Shown here one piece after another: positions 42,009 through 52,208 of a DNA stretch of 64,000 nucleotides. The stretch's first letter is position 1. Each line of letters opens with the position of its first letter. The notes beneath the pieces were generated by a model, which did not search any database, had not been told where the DNA came from, and was given only the letters and a program-made list of their open reading frames with translations. A program made the position numbers and the translations under genes. Source of the stretch: Amphritea pacifica (GTDB lineage Bacteria > Pseudomonadota > Gammaproteobacteria > Pseudomonadales > Balneatricaceae); the NCBI RefSeq assembly GCF_016924145.1, contig NZ_JAFFZO010000024.1, positions 18,796 to 82,795 of the forward strand, given 5' to 3'.

Positions 42009-42782
42009 ATGTTCAATGTCATGCCGATACCTGCTTTTAATGATAACTATATTTGGGCTCTGACTGTACCCGGCAGTAATGAAGTGGCCGTCGTCGACCC
42101 CGGTGATGCTGACGTGGTCGAACACTATTTGAACGAAAATAACCTGCGGTTAACCACCATCCTGATAACTCACCATCATCATGACCATACCGGTGGTGTC
42201 ACTCAACTATGCCACGACAACGCTGTCGTTGTTTATGGTCCGGCCAACTCCCCGTTTGACGGCATCACACATAAACTGAGCGATGGTGATCAGATCAGCC
42301 TGATGGAGCAGACGCTGACTATCCGCGAAGTACCGGGCCACACATTAGACCACATCAGCTACTATCTCCCAGGAAGTGAGCCGCAGCTGTTTTGCGGCGA
42401 TACGCTGTTTCTGGCCGGTTGTGGCCGGCTGTTTGAAGGCAGTGCGGAACAGATGCACCGGGCGATGGAATATTTCCGACAGCTGCCTGATACAACCCAG
42501 ATCTACTGCACCCATGAGTACTCTCTTGCCAACCTTGCATTTGCCGCAGCGGTTGAACCCACAAACAACCATATTAAAGAGGCGATCGAACACTGCACCC
42601 AACTGCGCGAATCCGGTCAGCCGACCCTGCCTACAGATATCGCCACTGAAAAACAGATCAACCCCTTCCTTCGCTATAGCGAAGCCCCCGTAAGACAGTC
42701 TGCCGAGCTGTTTGCTGGCGGGCCGCTGACCTCAGAAGTCGCCATTTTCGCTATGATCCGGGAATGGAAAAATCAGTTCTGA
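42009..42782 (+). CDS. gloB: Hydroxyacylglutathione hydrolase (glyoxalase II)
   Basis: A 257-residue metallo-beta-lactamase-fold hydrolase that releases lactate and glutathione from S-lactoylglutathione. The binuclear metal motif THHHHDHTGG is near residue 57; the other ligands are in PGHTLDH and FCGDTLFLAGCGRLFEG. C-terminal residues show the glutathione-binding pattern with K and R (EKQINPFLR). Divergent from the methyltransferase gene. Confidence 0.96.
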   Translation: MFNVMPIPAFNDNYIWALTVPGSNEVAVVDPGDADVVEHYLNENNLRLTTILITHHHHDHTGGVTQLCHDNAVVVYGPANSPFDGITHKLSDGDQISLMEQTLTIREVPGHTLDHISYYLPGSEPQLFCGDTLFLAGCGRLFEGSAEQMHRAMEYFRQLPDTTQIYCTHEYSLANLAFAAAVEPTNNHIKEAIEHCTQLRESGQPTLPTDIATEKQINPFLRYSEAPVRQSAELFAGGPLTSEVAIFAMIREWKNQF

Positions 42783-42901
42783 CGCCCCCGCCCCCTTGAT
42801 AACCGCTGCAGAGTTGATGTAGCTCAGCCGGATATCAATAACAGTTGACCCTCTGCAACCGGCCCCATAAAATGCACCCTTTTATATTTTACAGGGTGCC
42901 A

Positions 42902-44503
42902 ATGGCAATGCAGCTGGTCAGAAAATTCGTTGTACTCACCGCTGCCGGGCTGATTCTTGCCGGCTGTCAGACCAATCAGGTTATCAGTCAGCAACCGGTG
43001 CCTGTCAGCGGCCCTGATGAGCAGCCACAGGCACAGCGTCAGGCACTGAATCCGACACCCTCTTCTGATACGCAACAGCAAGAACAGCCTCAAACCAGCA
43101 CCGATCTCTGGCAACTGACCCGACAGCATATGCAGCTTGATCTGGATCATGATGATCCACGCTTACAGGCGCAGTTCGAGTGGTATCAAAAACATCCGCA
43201 ATATATGCAACGGGTCGCGACCCGTGCCAGCCGTTATTACTATTATATTCTCGGTGAAGTACTGAAACGGGACATGCCTGCAGAGGTTGCGCTGCTGCCG
43301 ATTGTCGAAAGCGCTTACGACCCCTTTGCATACTCACATGGCCGCGCCGCCGGGCCCTGGCAATTTATTCCCGGCACAGCGAAACATTTTGGATTAAAAA
43401 GCAGTTGGTGGTATGACGGACGTCGCGACATTGTCGCCTCAACGGATGCTGCGCTGACCTATCTGCAGCAACTGCATGACCGCTTTGATAGCTGGGAGCT
43501 GGCCCTGGCTGCCTACAACTGTGGCGGAGGGAATGTCTCAAAAGCGATCCGCCGCAATAAGAAAAAGGGGTTGGCGACAGATTTCTGGTCACTGGACCTG
43601 CCCAAAGAAACCCGGGTATATGTACCTAAACTGCTGGCGGTTTCAAAATTGATTCGTGACGCTGAAGACAATAATCTCACCCTGCAGCCATTGCCGAACA
43701 AGCCCGTGTTTGAACAGGTCGAACTGAACAGTCAGATCGACCTGGCACAGGCAGCTAAACTCAGTTCTATTTCAACGCAGGAACTGTATCAGCTCAACCC
43801 CGGATTCAATCGCTGGGCCACTGATCCCGATGGTCCGCATCGCCTGCTAATTCCGGCTGACACAGCAGAACAGTTCCGTACCCAGCTGGCTCAGCTTCCG
43901 GCTGAACAACGGGTTAACTGGGCTCGCCACAAAATCAGCAAAGGCGAAACCATCAGCACCATTGCCCGGCACTATAACACCACCTCCGCGGTCATCCGTG
44001 AAGCCAATAAACTCAGCGGCAGTAATATCCGTGCCGGCAAGTATCTGCTGATCCCCAGCGCCAAACATGAGTCCAGCGAATACTCGCTGAGCCAGTCCCA
44101 ACGCTTCAGTCGTAAGCAGAATCAACTGGCCCAGAGCGACCGCAACCGTGTCAGCTACGAGGTAAAACAGGGCGATAGCTTCTGGAAGATAGCCAAAAAC
44201 AACAACGTCAGCGTGCGAGAACTGGCCTCATGGAATCAAATGGCGCCGGGCGATCCCCTCAGAGTGGGTCAAACCCTGGCAATCTGGAAAGCCGATGCCC
44301 ATCAGGGCCTCAGCCGCAGTGATCAACAGCTGATTCGCCGCATCGGTTATTCCGTTCGTAGCGGCGATTCACTGTATACCATTGCTGACCGTTTTCGGGT
44401 TTCTATCAATGATATCCAACGCTGGAATAAGCTGGAAAAGAGCAAGTATCTCCAACCGGGGCAACACCTGACCCTCTATGTTGATATCACTGAAGCGCGG
44501 TAA
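42902..44503 (+). CDS. mltD: Membrane-bound lytic murein transglycosylase D with three LysM
   Basis: A 533-residue outer-membrane lipoprotein. The signal peptide ends in the lipobox LAGC (Cys23). A GH23/SLT transglycosylase domain follows, with catalytic Glu in PIVESAYDPFAYSHGRAAGPWQFIPGTA. Three C-terminal LysM repeats begin near HKISKGETIST, YEVKQGDSFWK and YSVRSGDSLYT. It cleaves peptidoglycan glycan strands to 1,6-anhydro products. The ATG at 42902 is chosen because it gives a compact signal peptide; the reading from 42845 adds 19 non-signal residues. Confidence 0.94.
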   Translation: MAMQLVRKFVVLTAAGLILAGCQTNQVISQQPVPVSGPDEQPQAQRQALNPTPSSDTQQQEQPQTSTDLWQLTRQHMQLDLDHDDPRLQAQFEWYQKHPQYMQRVATRASRYYYYILGEVLKRDMPAEVALLPIVESAYDPFAYSHGRAAGPWQFIPGTAKHFGLKSSWWYDGRRDIVASTDAALTYLQQLHDRFDSWELALAAYNCGGGNVSKAIRRNKKKGLATDFWSLDLPKETRVYVPKLLAVSKLIRDAEDNNLTLQPLPNKPVFEQVELNSQIDLAQAAKLSSISTQELYQLNPGFNRWATDPDGPHRLLIPADTAEQFRTQLAQLPAEQRVNWARHKISKGETISTIARHYNTTSAVIREANKLSGSNIRAGKYLLIPSAKHESSEYSLSQSQRFSRKQNQLAQSDRNRVSYEVKQGDSFWKIAKNNNVSVRELASWNQMAPGDPLRVGQTLAIWKADAHQGLSRSDQQLIRRIGYSVRSGDSLYTIADRFRVSINDIQRWNKLEKSKYLQPGQHLTLYVDITEAR

Positions 44504-44555
44504 AATAGCGACTTGATCACCCGGTTCATCAAATCCATCACCCAGGAGACAGGAC

Positions 44556-44804
44556 ATGGACGCACTTAGTATCGGCATCATTATCTTCGCAACGGTGACC
44601 GCACTGCTGTTCAAATTTATTCTCTATCATAAGATCTGTAACTGGATGGATAAAGATCTGATCTCCGGGCTTTCAGCCGGTAACAGTGATAAGCAACGCT
44701 TTCTCACCGAACAGCTCAACCAACTGAAAAACGACAAGGTCAAGCGTAAATTACAACACCAGCGTCTGACCGAACTGGCCGATGAATTTGAACAAAACCG
44801 CTGA
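44556..44804 (+). CDS. small membrane-anchored coiled-coil protein, unknown
   Basis: An 82-residue protein not recognised. One N-terminal transmembrane helix (about 4-24) is followed by a charged, Gln/Lys/Leu-rich helix (about 45-80) that looks like a coiled coil. An AGGAGAC ribosome site lies seven bases before the ATG, so it is a real gene. It sits between the transglycosylase gene and the peptide transporter operon, with gaps of about 50 and 80 bases. Confidence 0.7.
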   Translation: MDALSIGIIIFATVTALLFKFILYHKICNWMDKDLISGLSAGNSDKQRFLTEQLNQLKNDKVKRKLQHQRLTELADEFEQNR

Positions 44805-44838
44805 TCCGTACTCATATAACTAGCTATAACCGATCCCC

Positions 44839-44857
44839 CCTGTTATAAATTAACAGG
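44839..44857 (+). promoter_or_regulatory. inverted repeat upstream of yejA-like gene
   Basis: CCTGTTA (44839-44845) and TAACAGG (44851-44857) form a perfect 7-bp inverted repeat around TAAAT, 26 bases before the transporter start. It could be an operator or a weak terminator of the upstream gene; there is no T-run, so an operator or leader hairpin is more likely. Position visible, role inferred. Confidence 0.35.
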
Positions 44858-44883
44858 TTACCAATCTGGCTGGATAATTACGG

Positions 44884-46704
44884 ATGAATTTCAAACAGTT
44901 ATCTAAGCAGATATCAACGCTTTGTCTGTTATCTGCAACTCTGATCTGCACACTCACCTCCCCGCTACACGCTGCCACACCGCAGCATGGCATCTCTATG
45001 TATGGCGATCTCAAATATCCTCCCGGGTTTAAACATTTTGATTACGTCAATCCTGACGCCCCTAAAGGCGGTGATGTCTCTGAAGATGCACTGGGCACTT
45101 TCGACAGTTTTAATGGCTTTATCAGTAAGGGGGCTGCCGCCGATGGCATTGGACTGATCTATGATTCTCTGCTGACCAAAGCTCAGGATGAACCCTTCTC
45201 TCTCTATGGGCTACTGGCTGAATCGCTGGAAGTCGCAGATGATCGCAGCTGGATCATATTTAATCTTAATCCCGACGCGAAGTTCAGCGACGGCCAGCCC
45301 GTCACTGCTGAAGATGTGGTGTACACCTTTAAACTGCTGCGTGAACAGGGAGCCCCGTTTTACCGTTCCTACTACCACGATATCGCTAATATTGAGGCGC
45401 TCTCCAGCGAGCGGGTTAAATTCACGTTTAACGCCAGCGAAAACCGCGAGCTGGCATTGATTGTCGGCGAAGTCAGTATTTTACCCAAGCACTACTGGGA
45501 GGGGCGTGATTTCAGCAAGCCCGGTCTGGAGATTCCGGTAGGCTCTGGCCCCTACCTGATCGATAGTTTCGATGCCGGACGCACCATCACCTACCGCAGA
45601 AACCCGGACTATTGGGGTAAGGATCTGCCAGTTAACCGCGGCCGCTTTAACTTTGACACAATCCGCTACGACTACTACAAAGATGGCAATGTTGCCCTTG
45701 AAGCGTTTAAAGGGGGCGAATACGATTTTCGCCAGGAGTTCTCATCCAAGCAGTGGGCTACCGGATATACCGGCGCTGTGTTTGATGAAGGAAAGATCAT
45801 CACCCGTACCCAGGTGCATGAAAACCCCACAGGGATGCAGGCCTTCATTCTAAATACCCGTAAATCCTATTTCTCAGATGCCCGGGTCAGAGAAGCGCTG
45901 GCCTATGCCTTTGACTTCGAATGGACCAACCAGAATATCTTTTATAACGCCTATACCCGCACCAACAGCTATTTCTCTAACTCGGAGATGGCCGCCACAG
46001 AGCTACCCACTGAAAAAGAGTTAAAAATTCTTGAGCCGATCCGTGACCAGGTGCCCCCCGAAGTATTTACTCAGGTCTACAAGGCGCCCACAACCAACGG
46101 TGATGGCAATATACGCGGACAGTTACGCACCGCCCTGCGGTTGTTGAAAAGTGCTGGCTGGGAGCTGAAGGATGGCTTACTGCTGGGGCCTGACGGCAAA
46201 CAGATGTCATTTGAAATTCTGCTGCTTCAACCCACATTTGAGCGTGTGGTAGCGCCCTTTGCCCGCAATCTGGAACGGATGGGTATCAAGCCCTCAATCC
46301 GTATTATCGATGCGTCACAGTATATCAACCGGGTGCGCAGTTTTGATTTTGATGTCATCATCAGCGGCTTCGGTCAGTCTATCTCTCCTGGCAATGAACA
46401 GCGGGAGTTCTGGCACTCTTCAACGGCCGATCAGCCAGGCAGTCGCAACCTTATTGGTATTAAAAATTCAGCTGTCGACTATCTGGTCGGCCAGATTATC
46501 CAGGCGCCAGACCGGGAACAGCTGGTACTGCGAACCCGCGCCCTCGACCGGGTGCTGCAGTGGAATCACTATGTTATTCCGCAATACCATATCAACAGCT
46601 ATCGCGTGGCTTACTGGGATAAATTTGACTTTCCCAAAGTCCATCCCAAATATTCACTGGGGTTCGACACCTGGTGGGTTAAACCGGAAAAGACAGGGCA
46701 GTAA
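44884..46704 (+). CDS. yejA: YejA-type periplasmic solute-binding protein
   Basis: A 606-residue family-5 (peptide/oligopeptide type) solute-binding protein. Signal peptide to about residue 30 (ending PLHA), then the mature domain beginning HGISMYGDLKYPPGFKHFDYVNPDAPKGG, which is distinctive of YejA. It delivers peptides such as microcin C-type compounds in E. coli; the natural substrate here is not known. First gene of the yejABEF operon, 5 bases from yejB. Confidence 0.94.
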   Translation: MNFKQLSKQISTLCLLSATLICTLTSPLHAATPQHGISMYGDLKYPPGFKHFDYVNPDAPKGGDVSEDALGTFDSFNGFISKGAAADGIGLIYDSLLTKAQDEPFSLYGLLAESLEVADDRSWIIFNLNPDAKFSDGQPVTAEDVVYTFKLLREQGAPFYRSYYHDIANIEALSSERVKFTFNASENRELALIVGEVSILPKHYWEGRDFSKPGLEIPVGSGPYLIDSFDAGRTITYRRNPDYWGKDLPVNRGRFNFDTIRYDYYKDGNVALEAFKGGEYDFRQEFSSKQWATGYTGAVFDEGKIITRTQVHENPTGMQAFILNTRKSYFSDARVREALAYAFDFEWTNQNIFYNAYTRTNSYFSNSEMAATELPTEKELKILEPIRDQVPPEVFTQVYKAPTTNGDGNIRGQLRTALRLLKSAGWELKDGLLLGPDGKQMSFEILLLQPTFERVVAPFARNLERMGIKPSIRIIDASQYINRVRSFDFDVIISGFGQSISPGNEQREFWHSSTADQPGSRNLIGIKNSAVDYLVGQIIQAPDREQLVLRTRALDRVLQWNHYVIPQYHINSYRVAYWDKFDFPKVHPKYSLGFDTWWVKPEKTGQ

Positions 46705-46709
46705 CCTGA

Positions 46710-47813
46710 ATGGCGGCTTATATCCTGCGGCGTCTGATGCTGATTATCCCCACTCTGCTGGGTATTCTGACCATCAACTTCCTGATCGTTCAGGCCGCCC
46801 CCGGTGGCCCGGTCGAGCAGACTATCGCCAACCTGCAGGGCTTGAGCACCAGCTCAACATCCCGCTTCGACGGTTCAGCCCAGTCCGATCTGAGCAACTC
46901 AGGCTCATCATCCGCCACGGGCAACAGCAGCACCTACCGAGGAGCACGGGGACTTGATCCGCAGTTGGTTAAACAGATCGAAGCCCAGTTTGGTTTTGAT
47001 AAACCCGCCCATGAGCGCTTCTTGCAGATGCTGAAGAACTACCTGGTCTTCGATTTCGGCGAGAGCCTGTTCAGTGGCAAAAAAGTGACAGATCTGATCG
47101 TCGAGAAACTCCCGGTATCCATCTCTCTGGGACTCTGGACAACCCTGATCACCTATCTGGTGGCCGTGCCTCTGGGAATAAAGAAAGCGGTCCGTGACGG
47201 CACCCCTTTCGATGTCTGGACCAGCTCAATGATTATCGTAGGCTACGCGATCCCCAACTTTCTGTTTGCCATCCTGCTGATCGTTCTGTTCGCAGGCGGC
47301 ACATACTTCAGCTGGTTTCCGCTCAGGGGACTGACTTCACCGTATTTCGATCAACTGAGCATGTGGGGGCAGATTAAAGATTATTTCTGGCATATCACCC
47401 TGCCGGTGCTGGTATCGGTGATTGGCAGTTTTGCGACCCTCTCTATGCTCACCAAAAACTCTTTTCTTGATGAGATTAACAAGCAGTATGTGATAACCGC
47501 CCGGGCCAAAGGGCTCACCGAAAATCAGGTGCTCTATGGCCATGTCTTCCGAAATGCAATGCTGCTGATTATTGCCGGCATGCCTGCGGCGCTGATCGGT
47601 ATCTTCTTCACCGGATCGATGCTGATTGAGGTGATCTTCTCACTCGATGGAATCGGCCTGCTGGGCTATGAAGCGGTCATTAAACGGGATTATCCAGTTA
47701 TCTTTGGCACCCTGTATATCTTCACACTGATCGGCCTGTTACTTAAACTGGTTAGCGATCTTACCTATGTTGCGGTTGACCCCCGAATCGATTTTGAAAG
47801 CAGAGAGAACTGA
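46710..47813 (+). CDS. yejB: Peptide ABC transporter permease YejB
   Basis: A 367-residue DppB-type permease with six helices. The first is at 10-28, then a long periplasmic loop (about 32-110), including a Ser/Thr/Asn-rich stretch at 45-75 typical of YejB proteins. Helices follow near 137-160, 173-200, 230-250, 285-305 and 330-350. The EAA-like loop is around [19 protein letters not shown]. It pairs with YejE. Confidence 0.94.
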   Translation: MAAYILRRLMLIIPTLLGILTINFLIVQAAPGGPVEQTIANLQGLSTSSTSRFDGSAQSDLSNSGSSSATGNSSTYRGARGLDPQLVKQIEAQFGFDKPAHERFLQMLKNYLVFDFGESLFSGKKVTDLIVEKLPVSISLGLWTTLITYLVAVPLGIKKAVRDGTPFDVWTSSMIIVGYAIPNFLFAILLIVLFAGGTYFSWFPLRGLTSPYFDQLSMWGQIKDYFWHITLPVLVSVIGSFATLSMLTKNSFLDEINKQYVITARAKGLTENQVLYGHVFRNAMLLIIAGMPAALIGIFFTGSMLIEVIFSLDGIGLLGYEAVIKRDYPVIFGTLYIFTLIGLLLKLVSDLTYVAVDPRIDFESREN

Positions 47814-47818
47814 GCAGT

Positions 47819-48871
47819 ATGCTGAAGCGGTTCAAATCCCTGAAAATAAGCCCTATCAACCAGCGCAGATTACAGAACTTCCGTAATAACCGGCGTGGTT
47901 ACTGGGCACTCTGGATATTTCTGACACTCTTTATTCTCAGTCTGTTTGCGGAGCTGATTGCCAACGATAAACCGCTCCTGATCGGCTATCAAAACAGCTT
48001 GTATTTTCCAGTGGCGATCGACTATTCCGAACTGGAATTTGGCGGTGAGTTCGACACATTCGCTGATTACAAAGACCCCTATATTCAGGAACTGATCATC
48101 AGCCAGGACGGCTGGATTCTCTGGCCTCCTATACGCTTCAGTTATCAGACGATCAATCACGATCTGCCTGTCCCAGCCCCCTCCCCCCCAAGCACGGACA
48201 ACCTGCTGGGTACCGATGATCAGGGGCGTGATGTCCTGGCCCGGGTTATCTACGGTTTCAGAATATCAGTATTGTTTGCTATTACCCTGACGCTGATCAG
48301 CTCAGTCATCGGCGTTGCCGCCGGCGCGGTTCAGGGTTTTTATGGCGGTAAAATCGACCTGTTCTTCCAGCGTTTTATCGAGATCTGGTCGGGAATGCCG
48401 GTACTGTTCCTGCTGATTATTCTGGCCAGTATTGTGCAGCCCAACTTCTGGTGGTTGCTGGGTATCATGCTACTGTTTTCCTGGATGCAGCTGGTTGATG
48501 TCGTGCGTGCCGAATTTCTGCGCGGGCGTAATCTTGAGTATGTCCGGGCGGCCCGCGCGCTGGGCCTGAGTAACCGGCTGATTATGTTTCGCCATATCCT
48601 CCCCAATGCGATGGTAGCGACTCTGACATTTATGCCATTTATCTTCAACGGCTCGCTGGTCACCCTCACGGCGCTGGACTTCCTCGGTTTTGGTTTACCG
48701 CCAGGTTCGGCTTCACTTGGGGAGTTAGTGGCTCAGGGTAAAGCGAATCTGCATGCACCCTGGCTGGGCTTGACCGCCTTTATCTCTCTGGCCGTGATGC
48801 TGACACTGCTGATCTTTATTGGCGAGGCTGTTCGTGATGCTTTTGACCCCCGGAAGGTGATGAATGACTGA
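47819..48871 (+). CDS. yejE: Peptide ABC transporter permease YejE
   Basis: A 350-residue DppC-type permease. After an N-terminal basic segment there is a helix at about 27-48, an extracytoplasmic region of about 100 residues ending LLGTDDQGRDVLARVIYGFRIS, and five further helices. The EAA loop is ARALGLSNRLIMFRHILPNA. It overlaps the ATPase gene by 8 bases. Confidence 0.94.
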   Translation: MLKRFKSLKISPINQRRLQNFRNNRRGYWALWIFLTLFILSLFAELIANDKPLLIGYQNSLYFPVAIDYSELEFGGEFDTFADYKDPYIQELIISQDGWILWPPIRFSYQTINHDLPVPAPSPPSTDNLLGTDDQGRDVLARVIYGFRISVLFAITLTLISSVIGVAAGAVQGFYGGKIDLFFQRFIEIWSGMPVLFLLIILASIVQPNFWWLLGIMLLFSWMQLVDVVRAEFLRGRNLEYVRAARALGLSNRLIMFRHILPNAMVATLTFMPFIFNGSLVTLTALDFLGFGLPPGSASLGELVAQGKANLHAPWLGLTAFISLAVMLTLLIFIGEAVRDAFDPRKVMND

Positions 48872-50462
48872 ACCCCTGCTCTCGGTACGCAACCTGTCAG
48901 TCCGCTTTGGCCAGAACCACTCAGCGGTCAATGCCGTTAACAACGTCAGTTTCGATATTATGTCGGGACAGACCATGGCCCTGGTGGGCGAATCCGGTTC
49001 GGGTAAATCGGTGACCGCAATGTCGATCCTTAAGCTGCTGCCGTATCCGAAGGCCAGCCATCCTGGGGGAGAAATTTTATACCGGGGTAAAAATCTGCTA
49101 CAGAACACTGAGGCGCAGATGCGGTCGCTGCGCGGTGACCGCATCAGTGTTATTTTTCAGGAGCCGATGACCTCGCTCAATCCGTTGCACAACATATCCC
49201 GCCAGATCGGTGAGACATTGCTGCTGCATAAGGGGCTGACAGGCCTTCAGGCCCGCGAGCGGACGCTGGAGCTACTCAATCTGGTCGGCATCAAGGATCC
49301 GGAAAAACGCCTTAACAGCTATCCACACGAGCTCTCAGGGGGGCAGCGACAACGGGTGATGATCGCCATGGCACTGGCCAATGACCCTGAACTGCTGATC
49401 GCGGATGAGCCGACGACCGCACTGGATGTCACAATCCAGGAGCAAATACTCGAGTTGCTCCGCTCACTGCAGCGAAAACTGGGGATGGCGGTGCTGCTGA
49501 TCACTCACGATCTGAATATTGTCCGCCGTTACAGTGATGCGGTCTGTGTGATGTATCAGGGATCGATTGTCGAGCAAAACCGCACAGCAGATCTGTTTGC
49601 CGATCCACAACACCCCTATACCCTGAAACTTCTCAATGCAGAACCCTCAGGTCTGCCTCAGCCGGTCGCAGAAACCGGTTCACCGATATTACAGACTGAC
49701 AATCTTAAAGTATGGTTTCCCGTTAAACGGGGCTTGCTGAAACGCACCGTGGACCATATTAAAGCGGTAAACCCCTGCAGCATTAAACTACACACTGGCC
49801 GCACTCTGGGAGTTGTTGGAGAGAGTGGTTCAGGGAAAACCACTCTGGGGCTGGCAATACTCCGTCTGATCCGCTCGGAGGGAGGCATACAGTTTGATGG
49901 CACGGCGATTGAAAGCCTGAACCAAAGCGAAATCAAACCTCTGCGACGCAAAATGCAGATCGTATTTCAGGACCCCTATGGCAGCCTCAGCCCGAGAATG
50001 TCTGTGGCAGAATCGCTCAGCGAAGGTCTGGAGATCCATAATATCGGTTTACCGGACGAACGTGAGCAGCTGATTATTGATGCCCTCAAAGAGGTGGGAC
50101 TGGAACCCGATGACCGGCACCGCTACCCCCATGAGTTTTCCGGCGGCCAGCGCCAGCGCATTGCGATCGCCCGGGCAGTGATTCTCAAACCGGAACTGAT
50201 CATCCTGGATGAACCAACCTCAGCCCTGGATCGCACCGTACAGGCACAGATAATCGATCTGCTGCGCGAACTACAGCAGCGATACAAACTCAGCTACATC
50301 TTCATCAGCCACGATCTGGCTGTAGTCAAAGCCCTCAGCCATGATCTGCTGGTGATGCAACAGGGTGACGTGGTTGAACAGGGCTCTGCTGCTGCTATAT
50401 TCAGCAACCCTGGCCAGAGCTATACCCGCCGTTTACTGGAGGCAGCCTTTGCCGCAGGTTAA
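48864..50462 (+). CDS. yejF: Peptide ABC transporter ATPase YejF (duplicated)
   Basis: A 532-residue ATPase with two full ABC domains in one chain, which is why the operon has only one ATPase gene. Walker A is GESGSGKS in the first half (about 39-46) and GESGSGKTT in the second. Signature LSGGQRQR occurs first and FSGGQRQR second. Walker B is [10 protein letters not shown] and [10 protein letters not shown]. It powers the YejB/YejE permease. Confidence 0.95.
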   Translation: MTEPLLSVRNLSVRFGQNHSAVNAVNNVSFDIMSGQTMALVGESGSGKSVTAMSILKLLPYPKASHPGGEILYRGKNLLQNTEAQMRSLRGDRISVIFQEPMTSLNPLHNISRQIGETLLLHKGLTGLQARERTLELLNLVGIKDPEKRLNSYPHELSGGQRQRVMIAMALANDPELLIADEPTTALDVTIQEQILELLRSLQRKLGMAVLLITHDLNIVRRYSDAVCVMYQGSIVEQNRTADLFADPQHPYTLKLLNAEPSGLPQPVAETGSPILQTDNLKVWFPVKRGLLKRTVDHIKAVNPCSIKLHTGRTLGVVGESGSGKTTLGLAILRLIRSEGGIQFDGTAIESLNQSEIKPLRRKMQIVFQDPYGSLSPRMSVAESLSEGLEIHNIGLPDEREQLIIDALKEVGLEPDDRHRYPHEFSGGQRQRIAIARAVILKPELIILDEPTSALDRTVQAQIIDLLRELQQRYKLSYIFISHDLAVVKALSHDLLVMQQGDVVEQGSAAAIFSNPGQSYTRRLLEAAFAAG

Positions 50463-50471
50463 ACATCGCCC

Positions 50472-50852
50472 TCAGGGTGCCGGCGGCGACAGTGGTGGAG
50501 GCACGACAGCAGCCGGATCCACCGGAATTTTCATCCCTGTTGTGGCATCATAAGGGAATCCAGTTGGTATAATATGCACGCCGTCCGGGCAGCGAATCAA
50601 CGCGGCAAGCCCCAGCACCATCCCCTCACCCGCGGCCCCATAGCCACCGACCGAAATGGCCTCACAGCCGACCGTCTGGCTACGATTAATGGCGAGCTGC
50701 AGCTCCTGTGCCGCTTCAGCGCCTGTGGCCATCGATTCGCCGATAATAACGAAGCTTTTACCACCACTCATCCGGGTCGGATTATGCTGACACCCGGTGA
50801 TGAATATGAGGGCAGTGACACACACAACAAAAGAAACAGGTCTGATTTTCAT
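50472..50852 (-). CDS. Putative lipoprotein, unknown
   Basis: A 126-residue exported lipoprotein with a signal peptide and lipobox ITGC (Cys21). The mature part is small and Gly/Ala-rich with an unusual segment GYGAAGEGMVLGLAALI and a Pro-rich end (PPPLSPPAP). No family recognised. It converges on yejF with only 10 bases between stops. A GGAGG lies just before the start ATG. Confidence 0.72.
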   Translation of the reverse strand: MKIRPVSFVVCVTALIFITGCQHNPTRMSGGKSFVIIGESMATGAEAAQELQLAINRSQTVGCEAISVGGYGAAGEGMVLGLAALIRCPDGVHIIPTGFPYDATTGMKIPVDPAAVVPPPLSPPAP

Positions 50853-51079
50853 ACGGACCTCCTGAGATTAGCGTTTTTATTATTACGATTTCATCACGCC
50901 CCCAGACAAACAATTTAACGGTTGTAAAACCTGAGGGGGGGATGAAAACGGCCGTCAGCAGCCTTTAAAATCTCACAGATGTTGATCAGTATAGTATTAA
51001 AACGGCTGTTTTAAGATCTCAGAGACCCAGACAGTCTGCAATTTAAATGTTTCCTTTCGTGCTAATTGAGCACCCTGGC
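50853..51079. other. intergenic region with a weak hairpin
   Basis: 227 bases between the lipoprotein gene start and the GT-B glycosyltransferase stop. A perfect inverted repeat TTAAAAC / GTTTTAA (50997-51014) with loop GGCT could be a weak terminator for the glycosyltransferase transcript. No gene seen. The lipoprotein promoter must lie here. Confidence 0.4.
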
Positions 51080-52204
51080 CTACGGCGAAGCCGGTTCAAC
51101 CAGCGACGTCAGCAGTTCCAGCCAGATTTCCAGGCGCTCAATTGCCCGGTTATAGCCATGAGCAACGGATAGATGAGAGGTAGTAAGCTCTGTAACGCTA
51201 CATAACGCTCTGCATGCCTGATCAATGCTGTCTGAGAAAGCCTGAGAATCACCACGCCAGACGACTATCCGGTGCCGTAAGCCAAGCTCAGCGGCCTGTG
51301 CTGCATTCCGCTGTTGTTCGGGTTGATCGGTAAGCACCAGTATAATGGGCTTATCATAGACCCGGGCAATCGATAGTGCTGCCATCCCCGGTGCAGAGAT
51401 GATCAGCGAGCTGCGGGCAGCCTGGGCGCCCCAATCGGTGTCCCGGGCTAACCAGCCTGGACGGTGTGCCATCCCCTCGCCAACAAGGTGTGCCGTACCA
51501 CCTGCATCAGAAATCCCCTGCTCTAACGCCGCAGCGAGTGCAGAATCGCAAAAATGTGGATTCAGATACCCTGCTATGTGCATCCCGTCCTGATCTGGCT
51601 GGTCCCCGCCCGGCTTTACCACAGCAACAGGTGTGGGCAGGCGAAAGCAGTCACCGTTGTGTTCAGCCATGGAGGGGTAGGCAAAATCATGCTCCAAGCG
51701 TGCACTGGCACGATTGATCTGCCATGCAACAATAGCGCTGTATAGCTTCGCCACAGCCACCGGAATGCGGCCATTGAAGTTTGTTTCCAACGCCTGCCGC
51801 AAGCTGACCCCGTAAATATGCACCACCTTGTGTCGCCAGACAGGCAAACACCCCATGAATAACAGTGCCGGATGAAACGAATCATTGAGTACAAGATCAT
51901 TGTCACGAAACACCCGGCGTAGTTTCCAGATATCCCGGACCATGCGCTTAGGGTGAAAAATATAGCCCGCAACATTAGCATCTGTTGCTCCACGCAACAT
52001 ATTTTGCTGAGTATCAAACTGCACCGAGTAATGACGCGACAATACTGCTGCCGTCAGCCCAAAGTCAGCTAAAAACTCCTGACCTTTATCTGAAGTGGTA
52101 ATAAGCTGCACCTTAATTCCCCGGGCTTGCAGTGCATGAGTCAGCAACTGCGCCCGCATCAGATGACCTCTGGCATCAGCAGTCGCCAGGTAAGCAATAC
52201 GCAT
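51080..52204 (-). CDS. GT-B fold glycosyltransferase (MurG/UGT-like)
   Basis: A 374-residue protein of GT-B type. The N-terminal domain starts MRIAYLATADARGHLMRAQLL, with the GHLMRA loop typical of MurG/MGD-type enzymes. The C-terminal sugar-nucleotide domain has LVGEG, ISAPGMAALSIARVYDKPIILV and DQPEQQRNAAQAAELG, matching the nucleotide-binding region of that superfamily. The acceptor is unknown. The ATG at 52204 has GGAG nine bases upstream inside the previous gene; a longer frame to 52336 is out-of-family. It is four bases after the ferritin-like gene. Confidence 0.82.
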   Translation of the reverse strand: MRIAYLATADARGHLMRAQLLTHALQARGIKVQLITTSDKGQEFLADFGLTAAVLSRHYSVQFDTQQNMLRGATDANVAGYIFHPKRMVRDIWKLRRVFRDNDLVLNDSFHPALLFMGCLPVWRHKVVHIYGVSLRQALETNFNGRIPVAVAKLYSAIVAWQINRASARLEHDFAYPSMAEHNGDCFRLPTPVAVVKPGGDQPDQDGMHIAGYLNPHFCDSALAAALEQGISDAGGTAHLVGEGMAHRPGWLARDTDWGAQAARSSLIISAPGMAALSIARVYDKPIILVLTDQPEQQRNAAQAAELGLRHRIVVWRGDSQAFSDSIDQACRALCSVTELTTSHLSVAHGYNRAIERLEIWLELLTSLVEPASP

Positions 52205-52208
52205 ACAC

